From the NCBI GenBank assembly GCA_035515235.1, contig DATJBS010000070.1, forward strand, positions 1-64,000: 64,000 bases of DNA, read 5' to 3'. A program made the translations under genes and the position numbers. Below the pieces are notes generated by a model. The model saw only the letters and a program-made list of their open reading frames with translations. It was not told the origin of the DNA and did not search any database. This stretch comes from JAMLHH01 sp035515235 (GTDB lineage: Bacteria > Bacteroidota > Bacteroidia > Chitinophagales > JADIYW01). Below, in pieces: positions 34,790 through 43,718 of the stretch. How positions within the stretch are numbered: the first letter of the stretch is position 1; the number at the start of each line of letters is the position of its first letter.

Positions 34790-36565
34790 TCAGGTCAAAT
34801 GAAATTCTGCAAGTTGCAAAATATGAGTAAATAAGCTTTTGAGTCGAGGTTTTATAATACTTAAGTTTTTAGGTAAGGGTAGGTTTTTATAACTTTCCCA
34901 AGCAGCCGTCCAATAGCTATCGTTCGATTGCCCTGTTAAAAGTGTAGAGTTTTTTATATTTAATAATTCTTCTGCTGACAGATTCACAGGTAACAGCATC
35001 TTGACTACTTCTTGCACTAATAAATTTGGATCTTGACAAATATTATTTGGAAAAGTCGTTAAATATTGTAGTTCATCATACTTCAGACCTTTAATCGTTC
35101 CATCAAAAAGACCTTGAATAAATGTAAACCTTCTTTGCAGAGTGTTACTATTGATCCAATATTGATAGAAATTGGGCTTCTGATAAAAAGCGGACCATCC
35201 AGAAACATTAGGAGCTTCTCCCATTACTTGTCCCATGAGTTTTAATCCTTCTTCATTGAGCAAATAAAGCAATTGGTATTGTGAAGCATGGTCAAAACTT
35301 GGACTCGTATTATAAGATAAATTCAATCCTCTTAAGTTTCCTATTAAAAAATCAAAAGGTGATTTGATCATCACGCCTCTATTGGCGATATCAAAAAAAT
35401 GTTCGCTTTTAAATAAAGCTTTTAATACTGGTAGCATTTCCCAATTATTCTGTATCAATATTTGAGCTAGTGGCTGTATGACATGGAGTTCTACATTTTC
35501 GTCGATATCATAGTAAACAAAGAAGCGGTACAATCTGCGACAAATATGCTCTGCCACCATATTGTTTTTAGAGAATATCATGTCTATAAAAACATCTAAC
35601 TCCGATGCTCCAGTACCCGGAATAACAGTATTATTAAAAAAAGATGAAAATTGTTTGGTTGAATAATCGTGTACTTCCGAGACAAATGTAGTCGTAGGAT
35701 TAGGTTGATTTAAATTCAAAACTCTCCATCCTGAAAGCAATTTTGCTGCTTGAATTACATCATTCTGATTATATGTATTTCCTGAATTATTACCAAGCGT
35801 AAACAACTCCATGACCTCTCTAGCAAAATTTTCGTCTGGAGCAGAAGCAGAGTTTGCCTGATTATTCAAATAATACATCATCGCCGGATGAGTAGCCACT
35901 TGTCGGATGATTTGTTTAAAATTTCCCGTAGCATTCTGCCTAAACATCTTTATATAATCGTAACAAATCCTAGCAGAATTTGTAGCGCAATATAAATTAC
36001 TTGACAGATATACGTCATCGAAGTTTACAGGAATAAAATGATACCAGAACTGAACCATTTTTTCTCTAATAGATATATTTTGATTCAACGCTTGATGAAT
36101 CATCCAATATTTTAAAGATTCAGATCTGACTAAATTAGTAGCTACTCCTTTATCAATCGAGTTGATGGCATTTTTGGTCCAATCTGATCCAAAAGCTAAA
36201 CCATTTTCGTCTATAAGTTGATACCAATTGACTGGTGCTGGGGGATTAGAAGGATCAGCTGTCAAAACAATATCTACTGATTGAAACATTGTATATGTAG
36301 ATAAAGCTTGCAAATCTGATCTCTTAAAACCAAACCCTGTTCTTTTTAGCAAATGCATTTTTTCCCAATCTGTCCAAGTACCTGTGTAAGCACTCAGTCC
36401 AGAGGATATGTTTCCAATGCGTTGAGAATTTTTATCATTAAACTCCTCTAAGTTCTTATCATTGATACGTTTAGATAAACTATCAGGTTTAAACTTTTGC
36501 GATGCTTTTCTATACTTAATTCTATCTAACCATATTTGGGGATCTATGACTATCTTTCCTTCCAT
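34790..36565 (-). CDS. DUF1800 protein (copy 2)
   Basis: This 591-residue protein is close to copy 1 throughout (both begin with GKIVIDPQIWLDRIK and share WEKxHLLxRTGFGFK, NFAREVMELFTLGNNSG and GVMIKSPFDFLIGN). It also lacks a signal peptide. It is the first gene of the whole four-gene minus-strand block and is divergent from the DMT transporter, with a 220-base spacer that holds the likely promoters. Confidence 0.9.
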   Translation of the reverse strand: MEGKIVIDPQIWLDRIKYRKASQKFKPDSLSKRINDKNLEEFNDKNSQRIGNISSGLSAYTGTWTDWEKMHLLKRTGFGFKRSDLQALSTYTMFQSVDIVLTADPSNPPAPVNWYQLIDENGLAFGSDWTKNAINSIDKGVATNLVRSESLKYWMIHQALNQNISIREKMVQFWYHFIPVNFDDVYLSSNLYCATNSARICYDYIKMFRQNATGNFKQIIRQVATHPAMMYYLNNQANSASAPDENFAREVMELFTLGNNSGNTYNQNDVIQAAKLLSGWRVLNLNQPNPTTTFVSEVHDYSTKQFSSFFNNTVIPGTGASELDVFIDMIFSKNNMVAEHICRRLYRFFVYYDIDENVELHVIQPLAQILIQNNWEMLPVLKALFKSEHFFDIANRGVMIKSPFDFLIGNLRGLNLSYNTSPSFDHASQYQLLYLLNEEGLKLMGQVMGEAPNVSGWSAFYQKPNFYQYWINSNTLQRRFTFIQGLFDGTIKGLKYDELQYLTTFPNNICQDPNLLVQEVVKMLLPVNLSAEELLNIKNSTLLTGQSNDSYWTAAWESYKNLPLPKNLSIIKPRLKSLFTHILQLAEFHLT

Positions 36566-36767
36566 CTATATTGAAGGTATAATTAGAAATGGAAAAAACT
36601 TACTCCAAGCAGATATATATATTATTTATATTAAATTATGAAATGAAAAATTCATGTTTTATTAATCCTCCCACAAGAGTTAATATAATCAAATTAAAAA
36701 TTTAAACTATTGATGATCAATCAGTTTCATAAATAATTTAATAATGTATTTATTGAACGATTTGAAT

Positions 36768-36775
36768 TAAATTTG
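36768..36775 (+). promoter_or_regulatory. Putative -7 box of the DMT transporter gene
   Basis: TAAATTTG is an exact TAnnTTTG element only 10 bases before the ATG at 36786. If used, the mRNA would have a leader of only a few bases. CGATTTGAAT occurs twice nearby (36758-36767 and 36778-36787). Confidence 0.4.
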
Positions 36776-36785
36776 CACGATTTGA

Positions 36786-37679
36786 ATGAGAAACGCATAT
36801 TTATATTTACACATTTCGGTTCTATTAGCAGGATTTACCGGAATATTTGGCAAGCTGATTGAGCTGAACGAAGGCTTATTAGTTTGGTATAGAATTGCAC
36901 TATCTACCATCATGTTAGGAGCGATACTATTCTTCAATAAATCCAGAATAAAATATCCACTTCAATCCATTCTTTCTATGTCAATACCCGGTTGTGTATT
37001 GACCATACATTGGTTATTCTTTTTTGGAAGTATTAAACATTCGAATGTAGCGATTGGAACAATTTGCTTTGGCTTAACAGGATTTTTCACAGCTATTTTA
37101 CAACCTCTGATAAAAAAGAGAAGAGTAGAAATTAATGAAATCTTATTGAGCGTAATCACTTTAATAGGAATAGCTATGATATTTCATTTTGATACACAAT
37201 ATAGATTAGGCATTATTTTGGGTGTAATTTCTTCTGTATTCTCTGCACTTTACACTATTCTCAATGAAGGATTGGTCAAGAAATACGAATCTAAATTGTT
37301 GAATTTTTATCAACTCGGTGCAGGAACTATAATTTTAGGATTGCTCATGCCCTTATATCTAAAATTCAATCCAACCACTTATTTATTTCCTAATAGTTTA
37401 GATAGCATTTATATCTTTATTTTGTCTTTTTTCTGCACCGTAATTTTATACGTTTTATTCAACGAATCACTGAGACGACTTTCAGCTTTTACGGTAAATT
37501 TGACTTTTAATTTAGAGCCTATTTACTCCATAGCATTGGCATTTATCATTTTCAAAGAACACCAAGAATTGAATACCTACTTCTTCATGGGCATCTCTTT
37601 AGTAATGCTTTCAGTCATCTTGCAATCAATTTTTGCTTACAGCAAATATAAAACCACTATAAAACTCAAAGTTCAATAG
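36786..37679 (+). CDS. DMT superfamily transporter (EamA)
   Basis: This 297-residue protein has ten membrane helices in two EamA repeats. The first is about 5-132 (FTGIFGKLIELNEGLLVWYR) and the second about 145-285 (SALYTILNEGLVKKY, then NLTFNLEPIYSIALAFIIFKE). The NLEP motif near the end is typical of the family. It is an inner-membrane metabolite or drug transporter with unknown substrate, followed by another membrane protein gene after 42 bases. Confidence 0.9.
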   Translation: MRNAYLYLHISVLLAGFTGIFGKLIELNEGLLVWYRIALSTIMLGAILFFNKSRIKYPLQSILSMSIPGCVLTIHWLFFFGSIKHSNVAIGTICFGLTGFFTAILQPLIKKRRVEINEILLSVITLIGIAMIFHFDTQYRLGIILGVISSVFSALYTILNEGLVKKYESKLLNFYQLGAGTIILGLLMPLYLKFNPTTYLFPNSLDSIYIFILSFFCTVILYVLFNESLRRLSAFTVNLTFNLEPIYSIALAFIIFKEHQELNTYFFMGISLVMLSVILQSIFAYSKYKTTIKLKVQ

Positions 37680-37721
37680 CATAAAAATTCTTTCTAAACA
37701 GATTTTTATATCTTTATAAAT

Positions 37722-38426
37722 ATGGGCAAAACCGATAAAATCATCACTATTGTATTGGGTGTTATCATGATCATCGTCAGTGTATTGGTTACTTATTTTA
37801 ATACTGTCATTACAGGACCATTACCGGACGGGTTTATTACTCCCATTATTGCTCTAGAATTCATGAATAATACCAAAGATCTTTCTAATTTCTTCAATAT
37901 TATTACGATTGATGCACTAAAATATTCTTTGACCATAGGCAATCAAATTGACTATGTTTTCATGTTTTCTTACGGACTTTTCGCTTTGATGTGTGGAAGA
38001 TTAATGTACCTAGAAACGAAAGTGAAAGCTTTGTGGTTAAGCTTTCCATTAGTAGCTCTGATTATCACTGCAGACGCTTTTGAAAATCTTAATATTGCAG
38101 AAATTTTAGCAATGAATGATTATCAAAATGCTGGTTTGATTTTAGATCAATTACAATTATTCACTTGGCTCAAATGGGGAAGTTTGAGTGCATTAATGTT
38201 ACTTTATTCTGTATATTTCTTTCAAGGGAATTGGTGGAAAATAATGATCGGTTTTGTATTAGCAAGCACTTTTATATTATATGGAGTTGCGTTTTATTTA
38301 AGAGGAATTTATTGTGAGATTTTCTCTTTAAGTATACTATTAGCTTATCTCAGCTTATTGATTTTTGCCATATTTTGGAAGCCCATAAGACCACAAACGA
38401 TAGATCATACCACTCTAAATTATTAG
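37722..38426 (+). CDS. Integral membrane protein of unknown function
   Basis: This 234-residue protein has about six membrane helices (8-28, 76-95, 105-122, 145-165, 170-190 and 197-220) and a periplasmic loop between the first two containing TGPLPDGFITPIIALEFM. I do not recognise the family. It may be co-transcribed with the DMT transporter. Confidence 0.7.
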   Translation: MGKTDKIITIVLGVIMIIVSVLVTYFNTVITGPLPDGFITPIIALEFMNNTKDLSNFFNIITIDALKYSLTIGNQIDYVFMFSYGLFALMCGRLMYLETKVKALWLSFPLVALIITADAFENLNIAEILAMNDYQNAGLILDQLQLFTWLKWGSLSALMLLYSVYFFQGNWWKIMIGFVLASTFILYGVAFYLRGIYCEIFSLSILLAYLSLLIFAIFWKPIRPQTIDHTTLNY

Positions 38427-38460
38427 TAGGGAAATAAGTGATTGTAATTTAAATCTAATA

Positions 38461-39357
38461 TCAAATCTCATTACCTAATCCACTAATCTCCTCACCTTTT
38501 TTAGTATTCTCCATATGTATTCTTTGTAAGGTATAAGGGAAAGGAATGCCTTCTTGCTCAAAACGAATTTTGACTTTATAATTGATATCTGTTTGCAGTC
38601 TAAATGCTTTTCGATGACCATCCGCCCATAGGTAGGTTCTGATTTTCAGACCTATCGGTAAATACTCTAATACTCTAATTTCTACTTCGCGATCTCCCTC
38701 TTCAAAGAAATCTGGATTTTTATAAGACAAATGAAATGGATGTGCCAAAACTTCTTCCGTAATGATTTCAAAAACTCTATCTAAAGGCGCATCATAACTC
38801 ACTAAAAGTTCCATATGCCTTCTGATAGGCTGCTCTTTAATATCACTATTCAAAATAGTCGAATTATTGATAATTGAGTTTGGAGCTATATATCTTTTGT
38901 TCTCAAAATTACGAATCACAGTGTGACGCAAAGTAATGTCTTCCACTACACCCAATTTGTTTTGATCAAATTCTATCACGTCTCCTACTCTAAACGGTCT
39001 GAAAACAATAATGAAAATTCCAGAAAAAATATTGGACAATGCTTGTTGTGAAGCCAAAGCTATAATTGCTGCTACTACTCCTGTCGCCGTAAAAATTGTC
39101 TGTGAAGCTTCTTTAAAAGAAGGAATTTGGGTCAATATAAAAAAGAAAGCAATAACATAAACCGTTATACTAAATCCATTTTTAAGAAAATTATAATTTG
39201 TGGGATCAACTCTTAAAACTGCTGCATTTTTATCAATAGCAGAAGTAACATATCTCCTCAAGAACCAATTGATAGTAAATGCGAAAGAAAAAACTACCAG
39301 AATTAAAATGGGCAACCTCCAAGTAGAAAGGATATATAACTGATTGAAAGTGTCCAT
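38461..39357 (-). CDS. MscS-type mechanosensitive ion channel
   Basis: This 298-residue protein has three membrane helices. TM3 and the following beta domain carry ATGVVAAIIALASQQALSN, GIFIIVFRPFRVGDVIEF and NFENKRYIAPNS, all MscS signatures. It is the short form of the family and releases solutes on hypo-osmotic shock. It lies 1 base downstream of the phosphoesterase gene on the same strand, so they are one transcript. Confidence 0.93.
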   Translation of the reverse strand: MDTFNQLYILSTWRLPILILVVFSFAFTINWFLRRYVTSAIDKNAAVLRVDPTNYNFLKNGFSITVYVIAFFFILTQIPSFKEASQTIFTATGVVAAIIALASQQALSNIFSGIFIIVFRPFRVGDVIEFDQNKLGVVEDITLRHTVIRNFENKRYIAPNSIINNSTILNSDIKEQPIRRHMELLVSYDAPLDRVFEIITEEVLAHPFHLSYKNPDFFEEGDREVEIRVLEYLPIGLKIRTYLWADGHRKAFRLQTDINYKVKIRFEQEGIPFPYTLQRIHMENTKKGEEISGLGNEI

Positions 39358-39358
39358 T

Positions 39359-40099
39359 TTATAGGTATTTCACATAAGTATTCAAAGAAGATCCGTCCCA
39401 AATAATCTTTCTCCAACCAATAGTTTTAGAGGAAATTTTAAAAGTTTCGCATTGATCATCCATTTGTGCAAATGCTGAAGGTGTAATCATCACCATGTGG
39501 TTATACATTCTAATTGTACGTTCATTATAAAAATGACCACAAAATATCCCTTGAATATTATTGATATTTCTTAAGATTTTCTGTACCTGATTCATGTTTG
39601 AAAGCGTGTGATTTTCATCCATAAAATGCACACTTCCCAAAATTGGAGCTTGATGCATAAACAATAAAAACTTTTGATAAGACTTGCTACACTCCTCTTC
39701 TACCCACGCTAATTGATGCATTGGCAAACTTCCAGTAGAAGTATCTAAGTAAAATATTTTACCAAAATCTAATTCATCCCAAAAGAACAATCTACCTTCT
39801 TCAAGTTCAGATTCAATTTCAAAAACTTTCGCTAATTTTTGACTATTGTCATGATTCCCAGGTATAACTCTATAGTCAATTCCTGTTTGGTCGAGTTGAG
39901 TTTTAATCCATAATAAAATCTCTTCGCTAGGGTCATTCTCACCTAAATTTCCACCTATTACAATTTTATTTATAGTTCCATCAGCTTTTATATCGTTTAA
40001 GATATTTTTAAAGTTCTGTCTTACATCTACTCCGAGATTTAATTGATTTTCCTCTAAAATATGCAAGTCTGCAAGGTGCGCGATATGTATTGAACTCAT
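39359..40099 (-). CDS. Calcineurin-like metallophosphoesterase with altered metal ligands
   Basis: This 246-residue protein has the fold's order of motifs: HLADLHI (Asp11, His13), IGGNLGE, IPGNHDN (Asn82, His83), LFMHQAP (His149) and FCGHFYNE. The second motif is normally GD, and here the bridging Asp is Asn51. The last is normally GHxH, and here its second His is Tyr191. Two of the usual metal ligands are thus changed. It may be a weak enzyme, use one metal, or be regulatory. Relatives include cyclic-AMP phosphodiesterases. Confidence 0.8.
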   Translation of the reverse strand: MSSIHIAHLADLHILEENQLNLGVDVRQNFKNILNDIKADGTINKIVIGGNLGENDPSEEILLWIKTQLDQTGIDYRVIPGNHDNSQKLAKVFEIESELEEGRLFFWDELDFGKIFYLDTSTGSLPMHQLAWVEEECSKSYQKFLLFMHQAPILGSVHFMDENHTLSNMNQVQKILRNINNIQGIFCGHFYNERTIRMYNHMVMITPSAFAQMDDQCETFKISSKTIGWRKIIWDGSSLNTYVKYL

Positions 40100-40234
40100 A
40101 ATGATGCTTTCGTAATTGCCAAATTAATCAATGACTTTATAACAACGAAGTAAAATAGAGTAAAATCATCCACAATAATATTTTAAATACATTTTCTTTC
40201 AGAATCCATTAACTTGCTAGCTGAAAACGTTGCT

Positions 40235-40936
40235 ATGAATTATTCAAAACTGCTTTTTATTGTATTTTTTATTTCCTTAAATCTTAATGCCCAAACTCAA
40301 GATGGACTTTTGAAAAATGGCAGGAGCGTTTCCTATTATAATCAAAAAGGTCAATTATTAAGAGAGCTTCAAGATGAAGAAAATGAATATGCGCAAATCA
40401 GCTATGCCAAAGTTATCAATAGTTTTGGAACGGTAAAAATCAACGATTTTACTCGAACAGGAAGATATAGTATTGATGCTGAAGATTTAAAAAGAAGCAA
40501 AACAGATGATGTTCAAAAGTTGCCTACTTATCTCCCAGCTACATTGACTTATACATCTACAGATGGAACTGATAAAATTCATATTCAGCTCTATATTAAT
40601 CCAAAACCAACAACTATCAATTCTGCTAATGGATTTAAAAAATTAGATAATTTATATTTTAGTGATACTTGGCAAACAGAGAATTATTCCACCACCACTA
40701 CATCAGGAGTTAAGTACGAAGGCCCGGCCACCTTTATTTTATTAGGAGATTATGATGCAACGAATATTACGAATCAAATACAAGTTAAAGGGAAGCATCT
40801 CAACAACTACTTTTTACAACTCGAACATATCATCATTTGCATTTTAGCACCAGATACTCAAGCACAGGAAATCTTAGAAACTATGAATCACGATAGATTG
40901 AAAGCTGCTTTGAGTTATGATGAGAGTTGGCCGTAG
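40235..40936 (+). CDS. Secreted protein of unknown function
   Basis: The ATG at 40235 gives 233 residues with a clean Sec signal ending LNLNAQ (residues 1-20); the longer frame from 40214 would spoil it. The mature protein is beta-rich with Thr/Tyr stretches and no Cys until near the end. I do not recognise a domain. It stands alone, divergent from the phosphoesterase gene. Confidence 0.65.
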   Translation: MNYSKLLFIVFFISLNLNAQTQDGLLKNGRSVSYYNQKGQLLRELQDEENEYAQISYAKVINSFGTVKINDFTRTGRYSIDAEDLKRSKTDDVQKLPTYLPATLTYTSTDGTDKIHIQLYINPKPTTINSANGFKKLDNLYFSDTWQTENYSTTTTSGVKYEGPATFILLGDYDATNITNQIQVKGKHLNNYFLQLEHIIICILAPDTQAQEILETMNHDRLKAALSYDESWP

Positions 40937-41111
40937 GGGTTTTATTGATATATAAATATCCAGTAAATTGGATTTTAAAATCTAATATTTAATCTATAGA
41001 ATGAGCATTGCAACATTAAAGAAAGTGTATAAAAAAATTTATCACACTTTTAGTATTCACAAAACAATACTAAGTTTGCTATTAATAAAACAAATAATAT
41101 CTACTCCAAAC

Positions 41112-41142
41112 TTGCAGTATATACTTTTAATGCATACTTTTG
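41112..41142 (+). promoter_or_regulatory. Promoter and possible operator of the MazF toxin-antitoxin pair
   Basis: TTG (41112) and TACTTTTG (41135-41142) are spaced like -33 and -7 elements. ATACTTTT occurs twice, at 41121-41128 and 41134-41141, 13 bases apart. Such direct repeats over a promoter are plausible binding sites for an antitoxin. The antitoxin ATG is at 41160. The rest of the 223-base gap (40937-41159) shows nothing else. Confidence 0.45.
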
Positions 41143-41159
41143 TGTAAACTTTTAATTCT

Positions 41160-41399
41160 ATGAAAACTTTATCACTAAAATTGGATGATCAAATTTTTGA
41201 AGATGCAGAAGAGATGACATCAAAATTAAATCTTGCAAGAAATCGCTATATCAATGAAGCAGTTAGTATTTACAATCTTTTCAATAAAAGAAAATTATTA
41301 AAAAGTCAACTTGCTAAAGAATCAAAACTTACCAATAAAGATTCAATGGAAATATTGCAAGAATTTGAAAAATTGATAGATGAAGATTACACAGTTTGA
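41160..41399 (+). CDS. Antitoxin of a MazF-type pair (ribbon-helix-helix-like)
   Basis: This 79-residue protein has an N-terminus MKTLSLKLDDQIFEDAEE followed by two short helices with ARNRYINEAVSIY, resembling a ribbon-helix-helix DNA-binding domain. The acidic tail (residues 60-79) would wrap the toxin. It overlaps the toxin gene by 20 bases. Role assigned mainly from size, position and partner. Confidence 0.8.
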   Translation: MKTLSLKLDDQIFEDAEEMTSKLNLARNRYINEAVSIYNLFNKRKLLKSQLAKESKLTNKDSMEILQEFEKLIDEDYTV

Positions 41400-41715
41400 T
41401 ATTTGGCTAGCAGATCTTAATCCTAGTAGAGAAACGGAACTTGGAAAAACTAGACCTGTCGTAATTATTCAGACAGATTTATTAAACGAAAATCATTTAT
41501 CTACAATCGTATGCCCAATATCTACAAACATCAAAGCTGATGTAAATTTGTTGCGAGTTCATTTAATCGAAGGTCAATTAGATCAATTAAGTGATGTACT
41601 TGTTGACCAAATTAGAGCAATAGACAACAAAAGATTAATTAAAAAAATTGGTCAACTGAATAAAAAACAAATTCTAAAGATCAAAGAAAACATTAGAATT
41701 GTACTTGATTTATAA
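41380..41715 (+). CDS. MazF/PemK family mRNA-cleaving toxin
   Basis: This 111-residue protein opens FDIWLADLNPSRETELGKTR, then PVVIIQTD, STIVCPIST and LVDQIRAIDNKRL, the MazF order including the Gly-x-x-Arg-Pro active-site segment. The family cuts RNA at short sequences and slows growth under stress or phage attack. The start lies inside the antitoxin frame, which ties toxin synthesis to antitoxin translation. Confidence 0.93.
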   Translation: MKITQFDIWLADLNPSRETELGKTRPVVIIQTDLLNENHLSTIVCPISTNIKADVNLLRVHLIEGQLDQLSDVLVDQIRAIDNKRLIKKIGQLNKKQILKIKENIRIVLDL

Positions 41716-41758
41716 GTTAAAATATTCTTTTAAATAAAACTTCTTTCAACTTCAAATT

Positions 41759-42328
41759 TTACTCTTCCACCACCCTCACTGCTTTAACAAATCGTTTTTT
41801 ATACCCTTCACTTGCTAGACTTGAGATCATCACCTCCATCTCTCGACCGGAGGAAGCATGGACAAAATCACTTTTTAGTCCTTGAGGATTTGAAACAATT
41901 CCGATGTGACCTATAACATTTCTTGTAGGACTTAAGAACAATAACAAATCACCTTTCTGAACATCTTCGACAGGGATTTCTTCACCGAAGTTTTCAAAGT
42001 CTGCTGAACTACGAGGAACATTTATCTCAAAATGTTGGAATACAAAATATACAAATCCAGAACAATCAAATCCATCTACAGAACAACCTGCTGCAACGTA
42101 TGGTGTTCCTAAAAGATTTAAACCAAAATCTACAATACTATCTCTCAATGTATTGTATTGTATAATAATCGGTTCTTCTTGTGCTATAATCTGCTCTTCC
42201 TTTTCATTGGAAATATCTTCTGGAAGATATTTCTGTTCTTTCCCAAAAGCCAAATAAATAATAGCAAAAATCGCAAAAGCAATAAAAGATATTTTCCCAA
42301 AGCTTAACAGCTTGCTACTCTTTCCCAT
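41759..42328 (-). CDS. NlpC/P60 (C40) cell-wall peptidase
   Basis: This 189-residue protein has one N-terminal membrane helix (11-29), a polar linker and an NlpC/P60 domain. The catalytic Cys89 sits in DGFDCSGFVYFVF and the His in IGHIGIV; VPRSSADF is also typical. It probably cuts peptide stems of peptidoglycan from the periplasmic face. It is a single gene, convergent with the toxin gene. Confidence 0.92.
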   Translation of the reverse strand: MGKSSKLLSFGKISFIAFAIFAIIYLAFGKEQKYLPEDISNEKEEQIIAQEEPIIIQYNTLRDSIVDFGLNLLGTPYVAAGCSVDGFDCSGFVYFVFQHFEINVPRSSADFENFGEEIPVEDVQKGDLLLFLSPTRNVIGHIGIVSNPQGLKSDFVHASSGREMEVMISSLASEGYKKRFVKAVRVVEE

Positions 42329-42538
42329 AAGAATTCATTTATTTCAATGTAGTTCTTTTTAAGAAAAGATGAATAGAGGGCAAATGAGTAATTATTGATT
42401 TTTAAAATTTTGGATTAACTTTAAAATACAACTATTAGCAGTGATGCTTCAATTTATACTAGAGAACAAAGTAAACACTATAGGTTTACAATCTTCTCAA
42501 ATCAGTAATTGATAGATTAAAACAGCAAAACTATTGTA

Positions 42539-42835
42539 ATGGAACTTCTAATTTTAATAATTGTCATTATAAGTTTCTTTTTAATAAAATACCTCATTTT
42601 TGAGATAAAACGTAAACGTCGTCGCGACTATTATAGAAACGTATATTTGAAATCAGAAGAATGGAATAGAAAGCGTTACGTAGTACTTAAACGCGATAAT
42701 TGGAAATGTGTGTATTGTGGCGAAAAAGCAACTCAAGTTCATCATAAAAAATATGCAAGAAAAAATATCGGAAAAGAACCTATTCATTGGTTAGTATCTA
42801 TCTGTAAAACTTGTCATGAATCTATTCATAGTTAA
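42539..42835 (+). CDS. Small HNH endonuclease-like protein with membrane helix
   Basis: This 98-residue protein has a hydrophobic helix at 1-20, a basic linker (KRKRRRDYY) and an HNH domain with CVYCG, QVHHKKYA and CKTCH, i.e. paired Cys ligands and the catalytic His-His. A nuclease fold tethered to a membrane is unusual for this size. No phage or homing context is visible. The 210-base gap before it contains no feature. Confidence 0.8.
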   Translation: MELLILIIVIISFFLIKYLIFEIKRKRRRDYYRNVYLKSEEWNRKRYVVLKRDNWKCVYCGEKATQVHHKKYARKNIGKEPIHWLVSICKTCHESIHS

Positions 42836-42858
42836 TTGAATACAATACCATCATAAAA

Positions 42859-42883
42859 TAAAAAAACCCACCGAAGTGGGTTG
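42859..42883 (-). terminator. Rho-independent terminator of the DUF4197 gene
   Basis: AACCCAC/GTGGGTT (42865-42871 and 42876-42882) around a 4-base loop, followed on the minus strand by T7. It lies 24 bases after the DUF4197 stop; it can also stop + strand transcripts of the HNH gene weakly. Confidence 0.85.
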
Positions 42884-42906
42884 TCAATAATTATAAAATT
42901 AAAATT

Positions 42907-43662
42907 TTAATTAGCTGCTTTTTTACTGTCAGCAAAACCAAATACTTTTTGTAATAATGGAGAAGTTCTGAAACTCATATTATTTCTAATATTATTTTCT
43001 TGCTCTTCTACTTTTAAGAAAACTCCTTGTAAAGCTCTTTCTGTTACAAATGCAGTCAAATCAGTATTGACTTGTTTATTCACTAACGGTATTCTATTAT
43101 AAATCGTCATAGCATCCGTCCAATATTTTGTAGCATTCACATCTCCTAAAGAAGTTTCAATAATAGGTCTGAATCTATCCGCTAAAACAGTAGTTGTAGA
43201 TCTTCTCAAGTAATCTGTTGCAGCTCCGTCACCTCCAAGCAAAATACCCATAGCATCTTGGAAAGTCATTTGCTTAATTACATCCACAAAAACACTGAGT
43301 GCTTCACCAGAAGCTTTTTCAGCAGCTCTATTTAAAGACAAAGTCACTTTATCTACCTGTCCACCCATTCCTATTTTTTCCATTGCATTCTTAACAAACG
43401 CAACTTCTTCTGGCCATGGAATTTTAATCAAAGAATTTCCGTAAAAACCATCTTGCTTAGATACTAATCCTATTGCAGTACCGAAACCCTTAGTCAGAGC
43501 TTCCTTTAATCCACTTGCTGCTTCAGTATTGTTAACACCACTACCTGAACCCAAAATAGCTCCCATAGATTCTTGAATTTGAGTAGTCGTACAGCTACTA
43601 AAAAACAAAAGAGAGGCTAAAACTACACTTAATACACTTTTCATAAAAAATTTATTATTCAC
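42907..43662 (-). CDS. DUF4197 lipoprotein
   Basis: This 251-residue protein has a lipoprotein signal with lipobox FSSC near residue 24. The mature part is helical, with ASGLKEALTKGFGTAIG, IKIPWPEEV and a C-terminal LQGVFLKVEEQENNIRNN, which match DUF4197 as I know it. No function has been established for the family. It is a single gene with its own terminator, divergent from cinA. Confidence 0.88.
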   Translation of the reverse strand: MNNKFFMKSVLSVVLASLLFFSSCTTTQIQESMGAILGSGSGVNNTEAASGLKEALTKGFGTAIGLVSKQDGFYGNSLIKIPWPEEVAFVKNAMEKIGMGGQVDKVTLSLNRAAEKASGEALSVFVDVIKQMTFQDAMGILLGGDGAATDYLRRSTTTVLADRFRPIIETSLGDVNATKYWTDAMTIYNRIPLVNKQVNTDLTAFVTERALQGVFLKVEEQENNIRNNMSFRTSPLLQKVFGFADSKKAAN

Positions 43663-43718
43663 AACTAAAGTACTTAAAAAAGATTGAACAACAATACCCT
43701 ATTTGTAGTTAATGCACC

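Larger units (their letters stand above)
29087..36565 (-). repeat. Tandem duplication of a DUF1800-DUF1501 two-gene unit
   Basis: Two units (36565-32917 and 32759-29087 on the minus strand) have the same gene order, 1-base intergenic gaps and near-identical gene lengths. The bases around each junction match (GAAATTCTGCAAGTTGCAAAA appears in both, at about 30970 and 34800, minor changes aside). The 157-base spacer at 32760-32916 carries no gene; it begins with the same bases that precede copy 2. Confidence 0.9.
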
